Position numbers and translations under genes: made by a program. From the NCBI GenBank assembly GCA_014058105.1, contig JACGCM010000440.1, positions 1,550,001-1,614,000 on the forward strand: a stretch of DNA of 64,000 nt. The letters are read 5' to 3'. This DNA is from Kingdonia uniflora. Taxonomy: Eukaryota > Streptophyta > Magnoliopsida > Ranunculales > Circaeasteraceae. The notes below the pieces were generated by a model that made no database searches, had not been told where the DNA came from, and was given only the letters and a program-made list of their open reading frames with translations. Below, in pieces: positions 10,561-21,708 of the stretch; the stretch's first letter is position 1; the number at the start of each line of letters is the position of its first letter.

Positions 10561-11696
10561 TGTGGTAGTTAACCACCATTATCGAATAGACAATGATTCT
10601 TCTGATAGGTCGTTACCTATTCATGAGTCTTTTCCCAACGAGCAGCTCATGTCCATTCGCTCTATGTCTTTCGTGCCATGGTTTGCGGACATAAAAAATT
10701 ATCTTGCCACAGGGCACCTTTCTAGCTTTTGGACCAAGGTAGATAAGAATAAATTTCTTAGTGAGGTTTGACACTTCTTCTGGGATGACCCGTACTTGCT
10801 CAAATATTGCTTTGATCAAATCATTAGGAGATGTGTCCCAGATTCTGAGCATACCAAATCCTAGAATTTTGTCACTCCCAAGCTTGTTGTGGTCACTTCT
10901 GTTCTAAAAAGACCTCTACAAAAAATTTATACTGTGGATTTTATTGGCCTACCTTATTTTGTAACGCTTACAAATTTTATAAGGCTTGTGATAGATGCCA
11001 GAGAATAGAAGCCTTGTCTGATAGGAATATGATGCCCATAATCCTAATTTTGATTGTTAAACCATTCGATGTTTGAGGCATAGACTTCATAGGTACCTTC
11101 ACCCCATCATCTGGGTTCGCGTACATCCTTTTAGCCGTTGACTATGTAACTAAGTGGGCTGAAGCTATTCCTACCAGAACCAATGATAGTTTGGTTGTTA
11201 TCAAATTTATTAAAGAGAACATTTTCTCTCATTTTGGTACGCCGAGGGCAATAATTAGTGATGAGGGGCTGCAATTCTATAGTCAAATGTTTGCAAACTT
11301 AATGAAAAAATTTAAAGTAACGCCAAGGTTGCTACACCCTACCATTCGCAGACTAACGAGCAAGTGGAGGTTTCCAATCGTGAAATTAAACTGCAAAGAT
11401 TGGTTAACTCGACTAAACGATGGTCTTTGGGTTTATCATACTGCTTTTAAGACACCATTTTGAATGTCCCCTTACCGACTAGTCTATAGAAAGGCGTGTT
11501 ACCTTCCTATTGAGTTGGAACACCACGCATATTGGGTAATAAAGGCCTTAAACTTTCATATTGGGAAGGCCAGTTTCCATCTCAAGCTTTAACTCAATGA
11601 GTTAAAAGAACTACATAATGATGTATACCATTCAGTAAAAACTTAATTACAACGAGCGTATAAAAGCGTTTCATGACAAAAACATTTTATGAAAAT
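10561..11696 (+). pseudogene. Athila-like integrase, N-terminal and catalytic part
   Basis: Integrase joins cDNA to host DNA. The linker ORF 10562-10771 is followed by a C-terminal half zinc site (CDRCQ, about 10985). The DDE core shows a first Asp in GIDFIGTF (about 11085), AVDYVTKWAEAIP, and a second Asp in IISDEGLQFYS (ORF 11191-11463). Frameshifts near 11340 and 11400 disturb the region that should hold the catalytic Glu, although NEQVEVSNREIK is readable in another frame. The gene is cut at 11696 by the SIRE-like insertion and resumes at 22838. Confidence 0.85.
11692..11696 (+). repeat. Left target-site duplication of the SIRE-like element
   Basis: AAAAT, identical to 22833-22837. Five base pairs is the size typical of LTR retrotransposon integration. 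Confidence 0.95.
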
Positions 11697-11832
11697 TGAA
11701 AGGTTTTATTTGCCTCATTTCGTATTTGTGGAGTCTCATGGTTGTCTCAATCGAAGACACTGACAAAATAAAGATCACTAGACAGAAGGTAAGTAGAACT
11801 CACTGATAAAGGGAGGCGCTTTTATATGTATT

Positions 11833-12120
11833 GTCGTTCGAACGAGTTGCCATCTCCTCTGGATATTTGGCCCATAGAAAATTGTCATTCGAACAAATTT
11901 TCTTGTCGTTCGAAGGAGTTTTCATGTCCATTGGAAATTTAGCCAATAGAAAATTTTTGTTCGATTGAGTTTTATTGTCGTTCGAACAACTTGTCATGTC
12001 TTCTGGAAATTTGGCCCATAGGTAATTGTCGTTCGAACATGCATTTTGTTGCTCGAAGGAATTGTCAACTTTCTAGGGTTTTAGGCCAAATTAGACGTAA
12101 GTCATTCGAACGACATTTGG
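11833..12120 (+). repeat. U3 repeats with TTCGAA palindromes (5' LTR)
   Basis: About seven spaced copies of CGTTCGAACG or close variants, with TCTGGAAATTTGGCCCATAG-type segments between them every 50-60 bp. The same array is at 21841-22165 in the 3' LTR. Position upstream of the TATA-like box suggests promoter-element duplication, but that is inference. Confidence 0.85.
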
Positions 12121-12155
12121 TCTCATTTGAATAACTCTCGAGAGAAATTGGTTTA

Positions 12156-12164
12156 CTATTTAAG
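12156..12164 (+). promoter_or_regulatory. TATA-like box in SIRE-like 5' LTR
   Basis: CTATTTAAG, conserved at about 22197-22205 in the 3' LTR, downstream of the TTCGAA repeats and upstream of the 44-bp repeats. It likely marks the U3/R border. Confidence 0.55.
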
Positions 12165-12349
12165 CAAACCCTGTTTCTTTTTCTCGTCAAGTCTTTTCTT
12201 TTGGCAAAATGTTTATTTTTTCAAAAAGCTCCAACTACTTTATCAGAGAGTGTAAATTCAATATCAATCAAGCATCTTCTAATCTTGAGATTGATGTTGA
12301 GTTTGTTTTATAATACTTCCTAAATATTGGTCAATAGCGATTCATAAAA

Positions 12350-12485
12350 AAGATTCTTGGTGTGAGATCAAGAAGGGTTGTTGCGGGAATATAAGAGGAT
12401 TCTTGGTGTGAGATCAAGAAGGGTTGTTGCGAGAACAGAAAAAGATTCTTAGTGTGAGATCAAAAAGGGTTATTGCGAGAAAAAT
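12350..12485 (+). repeat. Triplicated 44-bp motif in R/U5 (5' LTR)
   Basis: Three head-to-tail copies of a unit containing GTGAGATCAAGAAGGGTTG and ending in a GCGAGAACAGAA-like segment. Matching copies are at 22395-22530. Being downstream of the TATA-like box, it should be in the transcript leader. Confidence 0.85.
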
Positions 12486-12791
12486 AAGAAGATTGGGCGT
12501 GAAGCTTTAGTCAGAAGAAAGATAATCATGAGACGAGGTTATCGAGTCTGTAAGTGTAATTCAGATTAAACTCTTTTTGATTAGTGGATTTTTGGTTGTC
12601 GATTTCATCGACAACGGCCTGTGGTTTTTCTCTCGAGTAAGGAGTTTCCACAGGGTGAATAATTGTCTGTGTCTTTTAATTCCTTATCTTTACTTTTAAT
12701 TGTTTCTACTTAATCCTAGATCATTGATTGATAGGAATTATTATGACCTAATTTATCAAAATACATTAAATACAAACATATAGAATTTAAT

Positions 12792-12803
12792 TGATATCAA
12801 AGT
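12792..12803 (+). other. Primer-binding site of the SIRE-like element
   Basis: TGATATCAAAGT, two bases after the LTR edge. It matches the initiator-Met tRNA site TGGTATCAGAGC except for three transitions. Confidence 0.85.
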
Positions 12804-12883
12804 AAAATTGATTGTAGGCTTTATATCCTGAGCGGTGATCCTATTTACGTACTTGCTTAATTTAATGGATTTCAAAAAAATAG

Positions 12884-14790
12884 ATGTCTTATAAATCATC
12901 CACACCTCTTTGATGGCATGAATTTTCTTTAATGGAAGGTTTGAATGATTGCCTTCTTGGAATCCATTGGAGAAGATGTCTGCATTGCCATTAAGGATGG
13001 ATGGGTACCCCCGACTGTTATACGAGGTGAACCAACAATTGCTGTAGAAGTTCCTAAGCCTAGAAATTAATAGACCAAGGAAGAAAAAGAAACATCTCAG
13101 TATAATTTTAAAGGTCTTAATGCTATCTTTAATGTGCTGAGCCAAAGTGAGTATATGCACATATCGGCGTGTACCACTTTGAAAGGAGCTTGGGACATCT
13201 TAATGCGCACTCATGAAGGTGATGATATGGTTAAAGAAAGTAAACTGTAAATGCTCACATCTCAATTTGAAAACATCTGGATGACTAAGGATGAGTCCTT
13301 TAGTGAGTTTTATGCCAGACTTAGCAACATTGTCAACACCAGTTCTTCTTTAGGAGCTAGATAAACTGATGTTCAAATAGTACATAAAATTCTAAGATCT
13401 CTTCCTAAGAGTTTTAGATCTAGATGTGATGCTATAGAAGAATCACAAAATCTTAAAACCATAAAACCTGACACACTTGCTAGAAAATTACGTACGTTTA
13501 AAATTAAAATGGAAATGGAAAACCTTAAGAAGAATAAGAGTGTAGCATTTAAGTCTTCTCCCAACTCTTTGTTTTCTCAGGGATCCAGAGATGTTGACAA
13601 CTACTATATTTCTAACATTGATGAGGTAGTTGACTCTGACTCTCAGATTGCTCTTATACGCCAACAATTTAGAAAACTTTTGAAAAAGAGGCAATTTGAG
13701 AAATAAGGGCAAAATGTGAATTACAAGTCTCATCCTCATGACCGTGTTAAGTCTTATGGCAAACAAACTAACTCAAGTACTCGTTTCAACAATGACTCTG
13801 ATCAAGATCTTAATAAGGTTGAATGCTATAGATGTCATAAGTATGGTCACTATGCTCACAGTTGTCCCATTAAGAGTTCTAATAGCAATTAGAAAGCTAT
13901 GAACATTATTGTTACGTGGGATGATAGTGATGATGATACTAATGACAATGATGATCCCTTCCTAGAAGGAGGAAATAGTTTGAGAGCTCACATTGCTGTT
14001 ATATCCTCAAGTTGTGATCACTTTGATATGTTTGCACTTGAAATTGACAGGGATGATCATAAGGACTATGAAAGAGATAACTGTATAGAGCCTTGTCTTG
14101 AAAAGTTGTACTCTCAAATTGCTTCTCAGCTTGAGAAACTTAAGAATGAGAAACAATCTCTTTGTTTCCAACTTAAGACGTGTGAACAGGACAAACTCAT
14201 TGCTGTGGAAAGGGTAAAATTGGGGGAAATAGAAATTAAGAAACTTAAGCTTGATTTGACCTCTACACAACAAAAACTTGAAGCGTTTTATCATGAAGCT
14301 AAAAATATTTACAAAATACTAAGTATGAGCAAAAATGGATATGACAAAAAAGGATTAGTATTTGATGAGCAAAATGTCAAGTCTACTGTATCTCAAGTCA
14401 CTAAGTTTGTCAAAGCAACTTTAGTTCCATATTTGGCCAAACCTAGTATTGATGCTTCCCATAGGCAGACTGAGCAACCTTTTGTCTTTCATGTATTTTA
14501 TTGTGAGGCTTATGGTTGAAAGGGTCATCTTGCTCCCTATTGTAGATATGTTCCTCAATTCCGCGGTAGGAATAATTTATATTTGGAAAGTAGGAAACCC
14601 CATCGATCATATGCCCAATCATTTGCTAACTCCCTTTTTGCCCAAAATTATTTTAATGGTTTTAGGAATATGACTCAAGAGACAGAAAAATGAAAGAAAG
14701 TGAGATCTGTTTGGGATCAAAAGAAGGACCTTTTACCATAATTACGGTCCAATGTTGCAGTGATGGCTCTAAATGCATTTAATTCTACAC
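12884..14790 (+). pseudogene. SIRE-like gag
   Basis: The frame is chosen from the ATG at 12884 (MSYKSSTPLFDG), the usual copia gag opening. Next come the gag core (LKGAWDILMRTHEG, FSEFYARLSNIVN, ILRSLPKSF), a zinc knuckle CYRCHKYGHYAHSC at 13824-13865 with all four metal ligands, and an acidic stretch. A Leu/Lys/Glu coiled coil follows, of about 85 residues (14080-14340), in the 206-codon ORF 13899-14519. A second Cys-rich patch lies near 14500-14545. The long coiled-coil spacer is characteristic of SIRE gags. Several stops and at least one frameshift interrupt it. Confidence 0.87.
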
Positions 14791-15340
14791 AGTGGCATAT
14801 AGATAGTTGATGTTCTCAGCACATGACAGGGGAATCTACACGTCTGAATAATGTCAGAGATATTCATGGAGGTGATGTTACTTTTGGAGGAGGAATGAGT
14901 AGAAAGATTGTGGGAAAGGGGAGTGTAGAAGGAATTGGGTGCCCGACAATCGATAATGTACTCTATGTCAAAGGACTCACTACAAATCTTCTGAGTGTGA
15001 GTCACTTATGTGATATGGACAACACAGTAACATTCGACAAGAAAACTTGCCTTGTTATTAATAATACCAGGAAATGCATTGTGACTGCTAATAAAAATTC
15101 AGATAACTGCTATGCTGTATCGCAAAATGAGATATCATGTAAAGTTGTTAAGATAAGCGATGTAAAACTTTGGCACCAATGGTTAGGATATGTGAACTTC
15201 TGCGATCTGGAAAAGATTACAAGTAAGGAAATAGTTTGAGGGGTTTCAAAGCTAAGCAAGCTAACCGATGTAATGTGTGGACCATGTCAAATTGGAAAGC
15301 AAACCAAGAGTCCGTACAAAAAATCTACCAACATTGCCAC
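14791..15340 (+). pseudogene. SIRE-like protease and GAG-pre-integrase region
   Basis: The protease starts at WHIDS, with the catalytic Asp codon GAT at 14802-14804. The usual DSG triad ends in a TGA stop (14808-14810) where Gly should be. The body GKGSVEGIGCP, NVLYVKGLTTNLLSVS follows in the ORF 14823-15239. The next domain, LWHQWLGYVNFCDLEKI, is the HHCC-type GAG-pre-integrase zinc segment. A stop at 15237-15239 precedes the CGPCQIGKQ motif, which continues in the following codons. Confidence 0.87.
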
Positions 15341-16166
15341 TACGTGAGTTCTGGAGTTAATTTACATGGACTTGATGAGACCTATGTGAGTGAGTACTTT
15401 GGGTGGAAAAAAATACATTTTGGTTATGGTTGATGATTTTTTATGATTTACCTGGATCACACTATTAAAATAGAAGTCGGACACATTTGAAGAATTTTAT
15501 GCTATAGCCCTGCGAATATATAATGAGAAAGATTGTTTTATTGACAGAATTTGAAGTGATCATGGTGAAGAGTTCAAGGACAGTGATGTGATTGAGTACT
15601 GTAAAGCGAATGGGATCAAACATGAATTTTTAGCACCAATTACACCACAACAAAACAGAGTAGCAGAACGTAAGAACCGAGTTCTACAGGAAATGGGGTG
15701 GGTATTAGTTCATGGAAAGAATGCTCCTAATCACTTTTGGGGAGAAGCTATTCATACCTCGTGCCACATTATCAACAGAGTTTATCTGTATCCTCTTACA
15801 CTTAACACGCCGTACGAACTCTGGTTTGGAAAAAAGCCGAGCTTAAAATACTTTCGTGTGTTTGGAAGTAAGTGTTATGTCACTTGTGATCGGGAGAACA
15901 TTGGAAAATTTGATGCCCTAAGCGATGAAGGTATTTTACTGGGATATGCCACAAATGGTAGGGCTTATCGTGTTTACAACTTGAAAAATAAAATGGTCAT
16001 GGAGTCGATTAATGTGGTAGTTGACGACTCGACATTTCTTGGACAAACAGATGATGGAGATAACAATGTTCAAGAAGATTCCTTGCCAACCTCATCTATT
16101 GTGACACAAGATGTTCAAGAAGAATCTCATGCTGAAGCTCCTACAACATCTTCTGGGGAATTTTAG
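15341..16166 (+). pseudogene. SIRE-like integrase
   Basis: The catalytic core appears as a degraded first-Asp block (VMVDDF, about 15425), SDHGEEFKDS with the second Asp (about 15560), and the ORF 15588-16166 (192 codons). That ORF contains TPQQNRVAERKNR with the catalytic Glu and the C-terminal YELWFGKKPSLKYFRVFG and DEGILLGYA blocks. Stops fall near 15433, 15440 and 15555. The ORF ends in the variable linker before RT. Confidence 0.9.
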
Positions 16167-16289
16167 CACCAAATGCTACTGTCCGTAGTAATCCTCCTCG
16201 GAATTGTGATGCTCCTAGATACCTTGATGATTATGAATGTCCTACACTTCATGAGTCTGCCAGGTGTGAAGGGTATCATTGTTCTACGT

Positions 16290-17090
16290 TATAAGAGACA
16301 GTGGAGAGTATGTGTTATGTGTCCATCACTGAACCAACCAACGTGAAAGATGCCTTATCTGATGAATATTGGATTAACGCCATGCAAGATGAGCTCAATG
16401 AATTCAAATGACAATATGTGTGTGACTTAATATCATGACCGGCAAATACAAATAAGTTTGATGAGAATGGTGATGTTGTCCGAAACAAAGCAAGGTTGGT
16501 AGCTCAGGGATTCAATCAAATAAAAGGGGTGGATGTAGAAGAAATTTTTTCCTCCATAGCTAGACTTGAATTTATTTGGATGCTTTTGACTTTTGCTTAT
16601 CACAAAAAAATTAAGCTTTATCTGATGGATGTGAAAAGTGCGTTCTTGAATGGGCTATTTGAGGAAGAAGTGTATGTAGTTCAACAAAAGGGGTTTGAAG
16701 ATCCTCATCATCCGGAGCATGTTTATCGTTTGAAGAAAGTACTTTATGGCCTAAAACAATCTCCTCAAGCATGGTATGATAGACTTTCAAACTTTTTACT
16801 TAAAAAGGGGTTCATTCGTGGGGGAGTTGATAAGACATTATTTTTGGAGCAATGTCAGACTCTCGTGTAAAAGCATTCGGTAAATTAATGGGAAGAGAGT
16901 TCGAGATGAGCATGGTTGGAGAATTGACCTACCTCTTAGGTCTTCAAATCAAGCAACGGGAAGATGGCATCTTTGTTTCACAATCTAAATATGCTAAGGA
17001 TATTGTCAAAAATTTGGTCTTGATTCCTCAAAACATGCCAGGACACCAATGAGCACTACCAGAAAATTGAGTAAGGACTCTACAAGTACT
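16290..17090 (+). pseudogene. SIRE-like reverse transcriptase with active-site deletion
   Basis: RT blocks in order: WINAMQDELNEF (about 16370), the ORF 16496-16870 with ARLEFIWMLLTFA, LMDVKSAFLNG, VYVVQQKGFEDP and RLKKVLYGLKQSPQAWYDRL. After TLFLEQ (ending 16852) the sequence jumps to the block GREFEMSMVGELTYLLGLQI (ORF 16852-17052). The intervening segment that should carry the YVDD motif, roughly 20-25 codons, is missing. The enzyme would be catalytically dead whatever the stops. Confidence 0.9.
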
Positions 17091-17768
17091 GATGTGGATC
17101 AAAAGATGTATAGGAGCATGATAAGAAGCTTGTTGTATCTTACAGCTAGTCGTCTAGACATTGTGTTCAGTGTTTGCATATGTGCACGTTTTCAGCCAAG
17201 TCTTAAGGAGTCCCATTTATATGCTGTTAAACGAATTATTCAATATGTGTCTAGGACTTGTGAGTTTGGATTGTGGTATACTCGAGACACTACATCTGAA
17301 ATTATTGGATACTCAGATGCTGATTGGGCCAGAAATTTTGATTAAAGGAAGAGTACTTCTGGAGGATGTTACTACATTGGGAACAATCTTGTTGTATAGC
17401 AAAGTAAGAAACAAAATTGCATTTCACAGTCTATTGCAGAGGCAGAGTATATTGCTGCGGGAAGTAGTAGTACTCAACTAGTCTGGATGAAGAAAATGTT
17501 ACATGATTACGGGCTGAATCAGGGAGTAATGTTACTTTATTATGATAATACAAGTACAATCAACATTTCCAAGAACCCTGAACAGCATTCGAGAACCAAG
17601 CACATTGACATCCGATTTCACTTCATTCGAGACCTTGTTGAGCAGAAGATTGTAATTGTGGAGTATGTTTGTACGGTGAACCAACTTGCTGATCTCTTCA
17701 CCAAACCTTTGGATATTATTCGGCTTGAAAATCTTCGATGTGCTATCGGTGTCTATTCCATTTTCTAA
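17091..17768 (+). pseudogene. SIRE-like RNase H
   Basis: Copia RNase H blocks: MYRSMIRSLLYLTASRLDI and YSDADWARNFD (ORF 17049-17345), a stop at 17343-17345, RKSTSGGCYYIGNN, then the ORF 17487-17768. That ORF contains YYDNTSTINISKNP, HSRTKHIDIRFHFIRD and NQLADLFTKPL, the normal C-terminal end of copia pol. A frameshift lies between about 17340 and 17490. Confidence 0.9.
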
Positions 17769-19223
17769 ATCATTCAGGTCTTTCTGTTTGTGGTGTCACT
17801 ATCTTATGGACATCGTCAGGTATGTGTTGTGTCTTTTACTCTTACTCGCTATCTCCCCTATTTTTTCTCTGCACTTAGCCTATCGTAGCTTTGCATATGC
17901 ATGTATGGAAACAATTTACGTGTTATATATTCATTTAATGCTTGAGTTACTTGGCATCACTTATTCGTCACGAGGTCCAACTATCCCTGACTCTAGGTGA
18001 AAGTAGAAATCTTGAGGGTAAATGCAGAGACTTTGTTACCTAACATTATCTGAGGATCTAACCTTTTGTTCTAGCGTTGAGTGTTATTAAATAAATTATT
18101 TTCTGCAAAATATCTCACTGCTTCTGATCTCATTATTTTATGCATTAGTCGATTATTGGTGGTGATATCTAATTCAAGTTAAAATACTATAACATTTTCT
18201 CTACTTGATTCGAGGTAAAACAAGATATTGTATAAGTCTTAAGACATGATTTTAGGCATTTTTATTTGCTCCTGTTTTAACCTTTTAGCATCTAACCCAA
18301 ATTGTTAATTTACTTGCTACCCGTTGAGCCTAAAATTAACCATTTCTTTGTATGCGCTAAATTCTTGTTTAAACCTTTTGTTCTGAGGACAGGAAGTGGT
18401 AATATCTGATAGGTAATATGTGCATGAGAGCTGCTTAGGAGAATGTTTTATTATAACAAAGTGTAAATTCAAATAGTGCCAGAAGATCAAATATAAAAAA
18501 TTAAAAAATTAAAAATGAAGGAAAAAAATGAAGGAAGGAGGTGTGCTGATAACAACAATGGCGGAGGAAGTTATCTTTATCTTCAGAATCCCAACAAAAC
18601 ACATATTTCATCACTAGCCTACCTTTACCTTCATGACAACCTTAAAATTCCTAGTTGATTTTAAGTCTAATACAATCAGCTTAGTGGAGATGATACTTTG
18701 AAAATCTATGGTACTTAACTTGACACCACCAAAAACAATTGATATTCCTGCGATGAGATATTCAGTAAAATAACGCCGCTTTCTTGGATTATGAATTTTT
18801 CACTTCATTACTCATATTCATATTTCCTTAAAGTGATACCTAGTAAATTCTCAGTGACTTTGAGTGACCAATCATGAGAGGCCTAAGTTGAATCACATTT
18901 AAAATATAGTGCTCTTCATATGCCTAATTGTCAAGACTTTGTTTGGACTACACACACATACACCGAGTTCTTTTGCATTATTTAGTTTATAGCTCAATAA
19001 TATTATCTCTATCGTGTATCTGCTGTGCTTATAGATATGACTCTGCATATTTTGAGGGGGAGTGTGTCTGTTAGTCCTATCTTTTCTCTTGCTCCCTGTG
19101 TTTGTTTGTGGTTACTCAGTGATTTTGGGTGAGTTTTTTACCTTATTTCATCCAATTCCAAGCGACAGTGTATTTTTTTTTTAAAGATTTTGCTTCGTTC
19201 GAACAACTTATCGAGTCGTTCGA
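17769..19223 (+). other. SIRE-like 3' internal region before the env-like ORF
   Basis: About 1.45 kb with no ORF that I can assign. It lies between the end of pol and the putative leader of the env-like ORF. SIRE elements normally have non-coding DNA or the start of the env-like ORF here. Confidence 0.6.
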
Positions 19224-19436
19224 ATGAGTTTCAGGTTTGGTTGTCTTCCCTGGGTCTGTTTGGTTGATCAAAAACAATTTGGTTTGTTTTCTTCACTCTC
19301 TCCCTCAATGCGATTTCTCCACCACTGCGATTTCTCAATCTCAAGCTTGTTTTTGCTCTCGATTGGAATGGATTTCTTTGCACTTAGTACCTTCTCTACT
19401 CTTCCAATTCCAATTTGACGCTTAGGTTCCAATTTG

Positions 19437-19950
19437 GTAAGTTCTGTTCTGAGTGTTGATTGTGCCCTAGCTTTTTGTCTGTTATGCTTCTTTGGTCTGA
19501 TTGTAGTAGAATTGTATGCTGAATACTTTGGGTTGATTACTGAACCTCTGTGATTATTGGAATTACTTGTATTACTGGATTGTGGGGTTGCATTTTTACT
19601 ATTTGTTGGGGGTATTTTTTGTATGATTTTTTGGGTGCATTACTGAGTATAATTGGAGAAGAATTGGGGGATTGGAGTTTGGGTTGTTTACTGTAGGTTT
19701 TGGGTTGTGATTGGGATTAATTGGGTTCCCCCGCTTAACCGTGTTGGTTTGGTTTGGGAGGTGGTGGTGTTGTTTCTTGCAGGTTGTGTGGTTGGATTTT
19801 TATTGGTTACAGTAGGTATGATTTTCTTAATTGCTGGGTTGTTGGATTGTGGAGCTGCTTGGGTTTGGTGGTGTAGAGCTTTTGGTTTTTTTCTTAGAGG
19901 TATTGGGTTGGTTAATCACCTATGATTTTTGCTTGGGTAGTTATCTGTAG
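19437..19950 (+). other. Possible intron upstream of the env-like ORF
   Basis: GTAAGTTCTG follows TTTG at 19437, a strong plant-type donor. T/G-rich sequence runs to an acceptor TCTGTAG ending at 19950, 23 bases before the ATG at 19973. The region before the donor is a T/C-rich, leader-like stretch. Splicing would join a short leader to the env-like ORF. Predicted from signals only. Confidence 0.4.
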
Positions 19951-19972
19951 ATAGATTTTCGTCTTTGTTAAA

Positions 19973-20995
19973 ATGACACCTAAGAAACGGGTCAGAAACA
20001 AGAAGCCACGCCCCGACGATACAGGTATTCTTGATAGCCAGAGGGTCGGTGATAACCCGACACATTGGGCCACTGAAAAAGGCTTTAAAGATCACCCAAT
20101 TGTGAAAGAACAAGTTGTCGACATCAAAAATGTTTTTGAAGTTAATGAAGGTTATGCACAGGTGTTTGCAAAATTTAAAGCAAGAAATTGGACCAAGATT
20201 CTTACTTATTCTAGAAAGGTATACCCGAGGATTGTTTGATTGTTCTATGCTTCTCTGCAACTTGAGCATATCCACAATCTGTCTAGTCGAACTTTCCCTG
20301 TCACTATTGATGGCACCAAGTACACAGGCACTAAGGACTGTCTCTATGCTATTTTGGGTTTTCGTCCCTCTCAGTACATTGCGTTTTCAAGGTGTATTTG
20401 GCCAGCATCATATTATCCCTAGCCTGCCGCTACTTCTGAGGGGGAGTTTGATGGGGATGGGGTTCCTATTCGTCCTGAGCTGCATATTATGGTTATTGAC
20501 ATCACGGCTCAGCATAGTCTATATACTAGATCAGGTATTGTTTCACGAAAGATGTTAGATGATGAGTCTCACCTCGTACATAACATAGCTATTACGAATA
20601 TCATTCCGCAATCTTAAAAGAATGAGCTCTCTAAGCTGATGAAGGTTTTTCTCTATGCCTTCAAGAATGATATTGAGATAGATCTACCTAATATCATCAT
20701 TGAGGAGATGATTGATGTAAGCACCAAAATGGCAACTCGAAGTTCATTACCTTTTGCTGGGCTTGTTATGGCGATTCTTACTGTTGCTGGCTGCAAGGTG
20801 TTTCCTCATGAACCTGAGGATACAAAAACTGAAAAATTGGATGTGAGTAACTGTCATAAGAGTGTATCTTATCTTCCACCTATGCTACCTTCTGAGCCTG
20901 CTCCACCAGGTGAGCACATCGGTTCTTCTAGCACAGCTGCACAGCCTCAGGAGGTATTTTCTCTTCATCGTATTGGGAGCATGCTTCAGACCTAA
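19973..20995 (+). pseudogene. SIRE-type env-like ORF (putative plant transposon protein)
   Basis: One reading frame of 341 codons from ATG 19973 to the terminal TAA at 20993-20995, broken only by three internal stops (20237-20239 TGA, 20420-20422 TAG, 20615-20617 TAA). It starts with a basic patch, MTPKKRVRNKKPRP. The core NWTKILTYSRKVYPRIV followed by FYASL and FPVTIDGTKYTG resembles the Pfam putative plant transposon protein domain found in env-like ORFs of SIRE elements. The C-terminal third is Pro/Ser-rich. No signal peptide or clear transmembrane span is visible, so envelope function is not supported. All three stops can be explained by C-to-T changes. Confidence 0.75.
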
Positions 20996-21696
20996 TCCGT
21001 AGAGATGGGGATGGTGACAACCAGGTCGGGGGATATTAGGGACGTCTAGGGACTATTGAGATAGAGGTTAGAGGTCTTCGTCCGGTCCAGGAGCCACATA
21101 AGTTTGAGTACGATTCAGATTTTGGAGAGGCTTGACTGTACAGGGTGCCTTCGCTAGACTTTTGGCCTCGCATTTGTTCTCCATTTAGTTTTCTTTTGTC
21201 TGGTTCTCCATTAATATTTTTTTTGAGAGCACGTAAGATAGGAGTCTGTCTACTATCCTTTCCAGTATGTCTAGTACTACCTTTTGATTATATGTTTATC
21301 AGATGTCCCTAATTTCTTTTCTTTCAGATTATTGATTGTAGTTGCTTGTTGTTTCTTCTGTGACAAAAAGGGAGAAAAACGAGTTTACATGTCATGTTTG
21401 CAAATGCTTATCTAGATTTATTCGTTTATGTTTTTTTGTTTTTGATTATGTGACTATATTCTAAGTTCTTTTTTCCACATCTATCATAAGTGAGTTTGCC
21501 GAGTGTGCAGATATTCAGTAACACACTATCTAATTAGAACAAGGTTGTAAGAAGATATTATTCATAGAAGAGGTCCAGAGATTGAACCTGTTCAAGAAAG
21601 GGGAGGTGTCTTTCTAAGGTATAGACTCACTCTGTAGCTGGGAAGTACGACAAAGTCGTGTGTTCGTCTTCATTTTTATTTATCACAAAATGAACC
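20996..21696 (+). other. SIRE-like 3' untranslated region
   Basis: Non-coding between the env-like ORF and the PPT. T-rich in 21180-21480. No ORF supported. Confidence 0.6.
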
Positions 21697-21707
21697 AAAG
21701 GGGGAGA
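21697..21707 (+). other. Polypurine tract of the SIRE-like element
   Basis: AAAGGGGGAGA immediately before the LTR start TGAAAATTTTTATTTG, the standard copia arrangement. Confidence 0.9.
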
Positions 21708-21708
21708 T

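Larger units (their letters stand above)
11697..12790 (+). repeat. 5' LTR of the SIRE-like element
   Basis: It starts TGAAAGGTTTTATTTG and ends AGAATTTAA (CA in the 3' LTR, so the terminal C has changed). U3 holds imperfect repeats built on the palindrome CGTTCGAACG (11833-12120). A TATA-like CTATTTAAG lies at 12156-12164. Downstream are three copies of a motif of about 44 bp beginning GATTCTTGGTGTGAGATC (12350-12485). Confidence 0.95.

Noticed and set aside
12350..12485. Regularly repeated motif that could suggest a CRISPR-like array
   Set aside because: Adjacent 44-bp units without unique spacers, inside LTRs of a plant retrotransposon.
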